From an uncultured Cytophagales bacterium (GTDB lineage Bacteria > Bacteroidota > Bacteroidia > Cytophagales > UBA9547): a stretch of 46,814 bases of DNA. Position numbers and translations under genes: made by a program. Positions 43,344-46,814 of this stretch are shown here, piece by piece (within the stretch, counting starts at the first letter, position 1; every line of letters begins with the position of its first letter). Where the stretch lies: NCBI GenBank assembly GCA_945957555.1, contig CAMFLX010000020.1:1-46814 (forward strand), read 5' to 3'. The notes under the pieces are model-generated. The model was not told the origin of the DNA. It was given only the letters and a program-made list of their open reading frames with translations, and did no database searches.

Positions 43344-45026
43344 ATGACAAACGAAGACATTATCGAAAAGCTGAGCCTTACGGCCTCGCTCATGGAAATC
43401 AACGACGAAAACTCTTTCAAGTCTGATGCTTACCGCAAGGCTGCTTTCAATTTGGAGAAAGTAGATAAGGATTTATTTGCCTTGCCGAACGATTCCATAG
43501 CAAAACTGGATGGAGTAGGTAAGTCTATTGCTCTTGCGATAGTACAGATGAAGGAAAAGGGAAGTTTCGATGAGCTCGATAAGCTTTTATTAACTACCCC
43601 TAATGGAGTGGTTGAGATGTTAAGTATTAATGGTATAGGACCGAAGAAGATTAAGGTAATTTGGAAAGAACTCAAAATAGAGTCTAAAAGGGAACTGCTT
43701 GAGGCTTGTAAGGAGGGACGAGTGGCACAGCAGAAGGGTTTTGGTGAGAAAACCCAGAAAATGATAGAAGATAACTTGCTGTTTGAACAAAGCCAATCGG
43801 GAAAATTACGTTTGGATCAAGCCTTAATAATGGGAGAGCAGGTAAAGAAAGCTTTGCTTTCGGTATTTGATCGCGTAGAGGAAGCAGGGCAACTGTACAG
43901 TAAAGATGAGGTTGTGGAGGAATTGGTTTTTGTAGTGCCTAACGATGATAGTCTTATGGCACAGCAAAAAATGTCTCAGATCTCGGTCTTACATAGGGAT
44001 GTAAAGACCTCTTCTCCTTTTGTTTGGAGGGGATCCATTAAAGATACTGCGGTTAGGGTGGAGGTACATGTCGTGCCCAAAGCCAAAGCTGTAAGTGAAA
44101 GGTATATATTGTCTGCTTCAAATGCACATTTGTCTGAAATGGTAGCAGGCAAGACCGTTTTGGGATTTTTAAAGGCTAACTCTTTTGCTTCCGAAACAGA
44201 AGTTTTTGAGAAGTTGAATGTACCATTTATTGCGCCGGAACTCAGGGAAGGCACAGGCGAATGGGCATTAGCGCTAGAACAAAATCTACCACAACTGATT
44301 AGTTATCAAGATTTGAAAGGTCCACTACATAACCATTCTACATGGAGTGATGGTAAGAATACATTAGCAAATATGGTTGCTTATTGTAAGGAACAAGGAT
44401 GGCAGTATTTGGGGATTTCAGATCACTCACAGTCTGCCACTTATGCCAATGGCCTATATCCAGAGCGTGTACTTGCACAACAGAAGGAAATAGATGCGCT
44501 TAATGCTAGTTTTGATGATTTTAAGATATTTAAGGGTATAGAAAGTGATATCCTTGGCGATGGTTCATTGGATTATGAAGAAGATATTTTGAAAACCTTT
44601 GACTATATAGTTGCCTCGGTACATTCAGGTTTAAGTATGGACGAAGACAAAGCCACCAATAGGCTCATTAAAGCAGTTGAAAATCCATATACTACTATTT
44701 TGGGGCACCCTACGGGTAGGTTATTGTTGAAAAGAAAGGGTTATCCTGTAGATTTTCATAAAGTTATAGATGCTTGTGCGGCCAATGGAGTAGCGATAGA
44801 AATCAACGCTAATCCTTGGCGCTTAGATATCTCATGGAAATACGTTAAATACGCCTTGGATAAAGGAGTAAAGATCGCTATTTGTCCGGATGCACATGAA
44901 AACGAAGGCTTCTTAGATATGCACTTTGGTATTTGGATGGCTAGAAAAGGGTTTTTGTCGCCTGAAAATTGCATTAACTGCATGGATACTACAGGCCTGA
45001 GCACTTATTTTGAAAGGAAATGTTAA
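43344..45026 (+). CDS. polX: PolX-like protein: helix-hairpin-helix and PHP phosphoesterase domains, degenerate polymerase domain
   Basis: A 560-residue protein with the PolX layout. Seen: an HhH-rich N-terminal part (LDGVGKSIALAIVQ about 54-68, INGIGPKKIKVIW about 95-107), a pol beta-like middle (about 150-300), and a C-terminal PHP domain (about 326-560) with HNHSTWSDG (His329, His331), GISDHS, ASVHSGLS, GHPTGR and CPDAHE, the metal-binding positions of a PHP phosphoesterase. The middle lacks the GSxRR motif and the catalytic Asp-x-Asp (it reads EEAGQLYSKDEVVEELVFVVPND near 179-201). Nuclease activity is therefore likely, polymerase activity unlikely. It ends five bases from the convergent kinase gene. 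Confidence 0.85.
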   Translation: MTNEDIIEKLSLTASLMEINDENSFKSDAYRKAAFNLEKVDKDLFALPNDSIAKLDGVGKSIALAIVQMKEKGSFDELDKLLLTTPNGVVEMLSINGIGPKKIKVIWKELKIESKRELLEACKEGRVAQQKGFGEKTQKMIEDNLLFEQSQSGKLRLDQALIMGEQVKKALLSVFDRVEEAGQLYSKDEVVEELVFVVPNDDSLMAQQKMSQISVLHRDVKTSSPFVWRGSIKDTAVRVEVHVVPKAKAVSERYILSASNAHLSEMVAGKTVLGFLKANSFASETEVFEKLNVPFIAPELREGTGEWALALEQNLPQLISYQDLKGPLHNHSTWSDGKNTLANMVAYCKEQGWQYLGISDHSQSATYANGLYPERVLAQQKEIDALNASFDDFKIFKGIESDILGDGSLDYEEDILKTFDYIVASVHSGLSMDEDKATNRLIKAVENPYTTILGHPTGRLLLKRKGYPVDFHKVIDACAANGVAIEINANPWRLDISWKYVKYALDKGVKIAICPDAHENEGFLDMHFGIWMARKGFLSPENCINCMDTTGLSTYFERKC

Positions 45027-45031
45027 GGTGC

Positions 45032-46531
45032 TTAAGCCTGAATTACATACTTTTTAATAGTGTTGTATAAATCGTCTGGATTAAAGGGTTTTGAAACATA
45101 ACCCGTCATGCCGGCTTGTTTTACATTCATTTGTACTTCATGTGAAGCAGAAGCCGTAAGAGCGATGATGGGCAATGTCCCTCCCAAGTCCCTGATAATT
45201 TTGGTGGCGCTGATGCCATCCATTATAGGCATTTGTAGATCCATTAAGATAATATCATACTTATTGGTTTTAAATTTTTCCACCGCCATTTCTCCGTTAT
45301 TGGCAACGTCTACGTTGGCGTTCCAGCTAGTGAGCATTTTGCGGGCAATGAGTACATTGAATTCCACATCTTCTACTAGAAGGATCTGGATTTGCTTAAG
45401 ATTTTGATCCTCAGGTTCATATATGTGGTCGTCGGTTCCGATTTTGTTACTTGTTCCAAACGTAAGTGAGAAATAAAAACGTGAACCTTTTCCAAGATCA
45501 CTATCTACATTAATGTCGCTTTTTTGTAGTTGAAGCAATCTCCGAACAATTGTCAACCCTAACCCTGATCCTCCATATTCACGATTAATGTTTGAATCCG
45601 CTTGTGTAAAGCGCTCAAAAATTTGATCTTTCATTTTGGTGTCTATACCGATACCAGTGTCTTTAATCGAAAAATTTATTTTAAGCTGGTTCCCTTTGGA
45701 TTCTTCTAACTGAATTTCTATCAGGACCATTCCTTGGGTAGTAAACTTTATGGCATTAGAGATAAGGTTATTAAGGATTTGGGCCAATCTTACCTCATCG
45801 CCAACCACAAAATCAGGAATCTCTTCATCAAACATGATCTTGATTTTGTTACCCCTTTCGGTGGCCTTAAAAAAGTTGGCAAGCCTTATGTTGTTGAGGA
45901 GTGTACGTAAATTAATATCCTGCTTAGCAAACGTAATTTTACCTTCTTCTATTTTGTTGAAATCCAATATGTCATTAATTAAATTAAGCAGATTGTCAGC
46001 AGAAATTTGTAAGGATTTGATATATGTTTCCTGTGATGGTAGGTGCTCCTCCTGCTTTAATATGTGAATGCTTCCAATAATCGCATTGAGTGGCGTTCGT
46101 ATTTCATGACTCATTACAGATAGGAAGTTGCTTTTTACTTTTACGGAGTTTTCAGCAGAGGTGATCGCTTCCCGAGCCATTACTTCTAGCATGTTAAATT
46201 CCGCAACTCTTCTTTCTAAGAAATTCACGGCAAATTCCAAGTCATATTGATCAGGGTTTTCTTTTTCAAGCTCACTATCCATAGAGAAAATCAAGTTTTT
46301 GATTTTGGATACTTGGCGCATCTGTGCCTCATACTGTTCCGCACTTACTGGGAGAGGGAGCGCCAATACGTCATTTTGAGAGTCTTCTTTGGCGGCTAAC
46401 TTTCCAGCATTCTCATAAGGAGGGAAATTCTTACTAATCAACTCAAAAAGGTGACGCATTTCTGGTGCGTCTCTTAGATGTTGTGGTAAAATTGTCTCTA
46501 TTTGTTGTTGTAGGGTTTTGTGAAGTTCCAT
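45032..46531 (-). CDS. soluble hybrid histidine kinase / response regulator
   Basis: A 499-residue signalling protein. Residues about 1-130 are a helical/coiled-coil N-terminal region without a membrane segment or recognised sensor domain. The HisKA domain follows with phospho-acceptor His142 (SVMSHEIRTPLNA), then the ATPase domain (N box LNNLISNAIKF, G1 DTGIGI, G2 GSGLGLTIVRR). The C-terminal receiver domain has phospho-acceptor Asp431 (ILMDLQMPIMDG), the conserved Thr in LTAS and the Lys in YVSKPF. It should pass phosphate to another protein, for example an Hpt, since no output domain is present. Partners are not adjacent. ATG 46531. Confidence 0.92.
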   Translation of the reverse strand: MELHKTLQQQIETILPQHLRDAPEMRHLFELISKNFPPYENAGKLAAKEDSQNDVLALPLPVSAEQYEAQMRQVSKIKNLIFSMDSELEKENPDQYDLEFAVNFLERRVAEFNMLEVMAREAITSAENSVKVKSNFLSVMSHEIRTPLNAIIGSIHILKQEEHLPSQETYIKSLQISADNLLNLINDILDFNKIEEGKITFAKQDINLRTLLNNIRLANFFKATERGNKIKIMFDEEIPDFVVGDEVRLAQILNNLISNAIKFTTQGMVLIEIQLEESKGNQLKINFSIKDTGIGIDTKMKDQIFERFTQADSNINREYGGSGLGLTIVRRLLQLQKSDINVDSDLGKGSRFYFSLTFGTSNKIGTDDHIYEPEDQNLKQIQILLVEDVEFNVLIARKMLTSWNANVDVANNGEMAVEKFKTNKYDIILMDLQMPIMDGISATKIIRDLGGTLPIIALTASASHEVQMNVKQAGMTGYVSKPFNPDDLYNTIKKYVIQA

Positions 46532-46814
46532 GTTGTTTTTTCAGAAAAAATAGTCGTAACCATAATTTGCGTAGCAGTATGTAACCCAATTCTTTGTAAT
46601 TAAAGCATATAATAGTACTGTTGCAACTTTTGCGAATGTTTTTTGGGTTTTATGAGTAGAAATCTCTAGAGTTCGTTTATGCATAAAGGTTTTTTTAGTC
46701 TTTATTATTTAAAGATAGTTCAAATAGATAAATTATTATAAACCCCTAGGATGTTTTGGAGTAATCCCCGCAATAAGGTAATGTTTGTGAAACCAAGAAT
46801 GCTCTCTTTTATAC
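46532..46814. other. right-edge region without a recognised gene
   Basis: 283 AT-rich bases upstream of the kinase gene. No coding frame, terminator or exact promoter box was found. Confidence 0.5.

Overview
The window looks like chromosomal DNA of a Bacteroidota bacterium, probably of the Cytophagia. The evidence is a GldJ-type gliding/secretion lipoprotein, three proteins with a type IX secretion (T9SS) C-terminal sorting domain, a YtxJ-type bacilliredoxin, HemJ, a FadN-type fused beta-oxidation enzyme, an ATP synthase cluster that stops at the gamma subunit, promoter boxes of the Bacteroidota type TAnnTTTG, and an absence of purine-rich ribosome binding sites. I see no rRNA, tRNA, CRISPR array, insertion sequence or prophage.

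Layout. Bases 1-5,000: a gene end and terminator, a heptose epimerase (hldD), a DUF4241 protein, a lipoprotein MsrB and an ABC exporter. Bases 5,000-8,000: ytxJ-hemJ, facing a two-gene envelope/T9SS unit, then a 21-bp tandem repeat that reads as ten heptapeptides. Bases 8,000-12,300: fadN, then a small accessory patch with a HEPN-like protein, an antitoxin-like protein, and a CDGSH iron-sulfur gene broken by one in-frame TAG. Bases 12,300-17,000: outer-membrane and secreted proteins, an unknown membrane protein and a Kazal-domain lipoprotein. Bases 17,000-18,500: two valine-rich leader peptides in series, each followed by its own attenuator, ahead of one aminotransferase gene. Bases 18,500-23,700: a CREST/ceramidase-like protein, mutL and an AsmA-like protein on the minus strand. 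Bases 23,900-31,400: a lone nuoB overlapping moeA, an unknown protein, a sugar-phosphate transferase, a lipoprotein and mfd. Bases 31,500-38,500: gldJ, then atpZ-(membrane protein)-atpB-E-F-H-A-G. Bases 38,500-46,800: an HU-like protein, a 22-bp tandem repeat, a 1,138-residue T9SS metalloprotease, a small lipoprotein, a PolX with an apparently dead polymerase domain, and a soluble hybrid histidine kinase.

The most striking object is the tandem attenuator at 17,012-17,279. In both copies the leader stop region is complementary to the 5' arm of the following terminator, as classical transcription attenuation requires. Both leaders are valine-rich, so the downstream aminotransferase is probably controlled by charged tRNA-Val and may make valine or another branched-chain amino acid. 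A second recurring theme is promoter boxes lying 4-6 bases from start codons, which predicts leaderless or nearly leaderless mRNAs.

All calls come from reading the sequence and recalled family knowledge. No database search or folding program was run.
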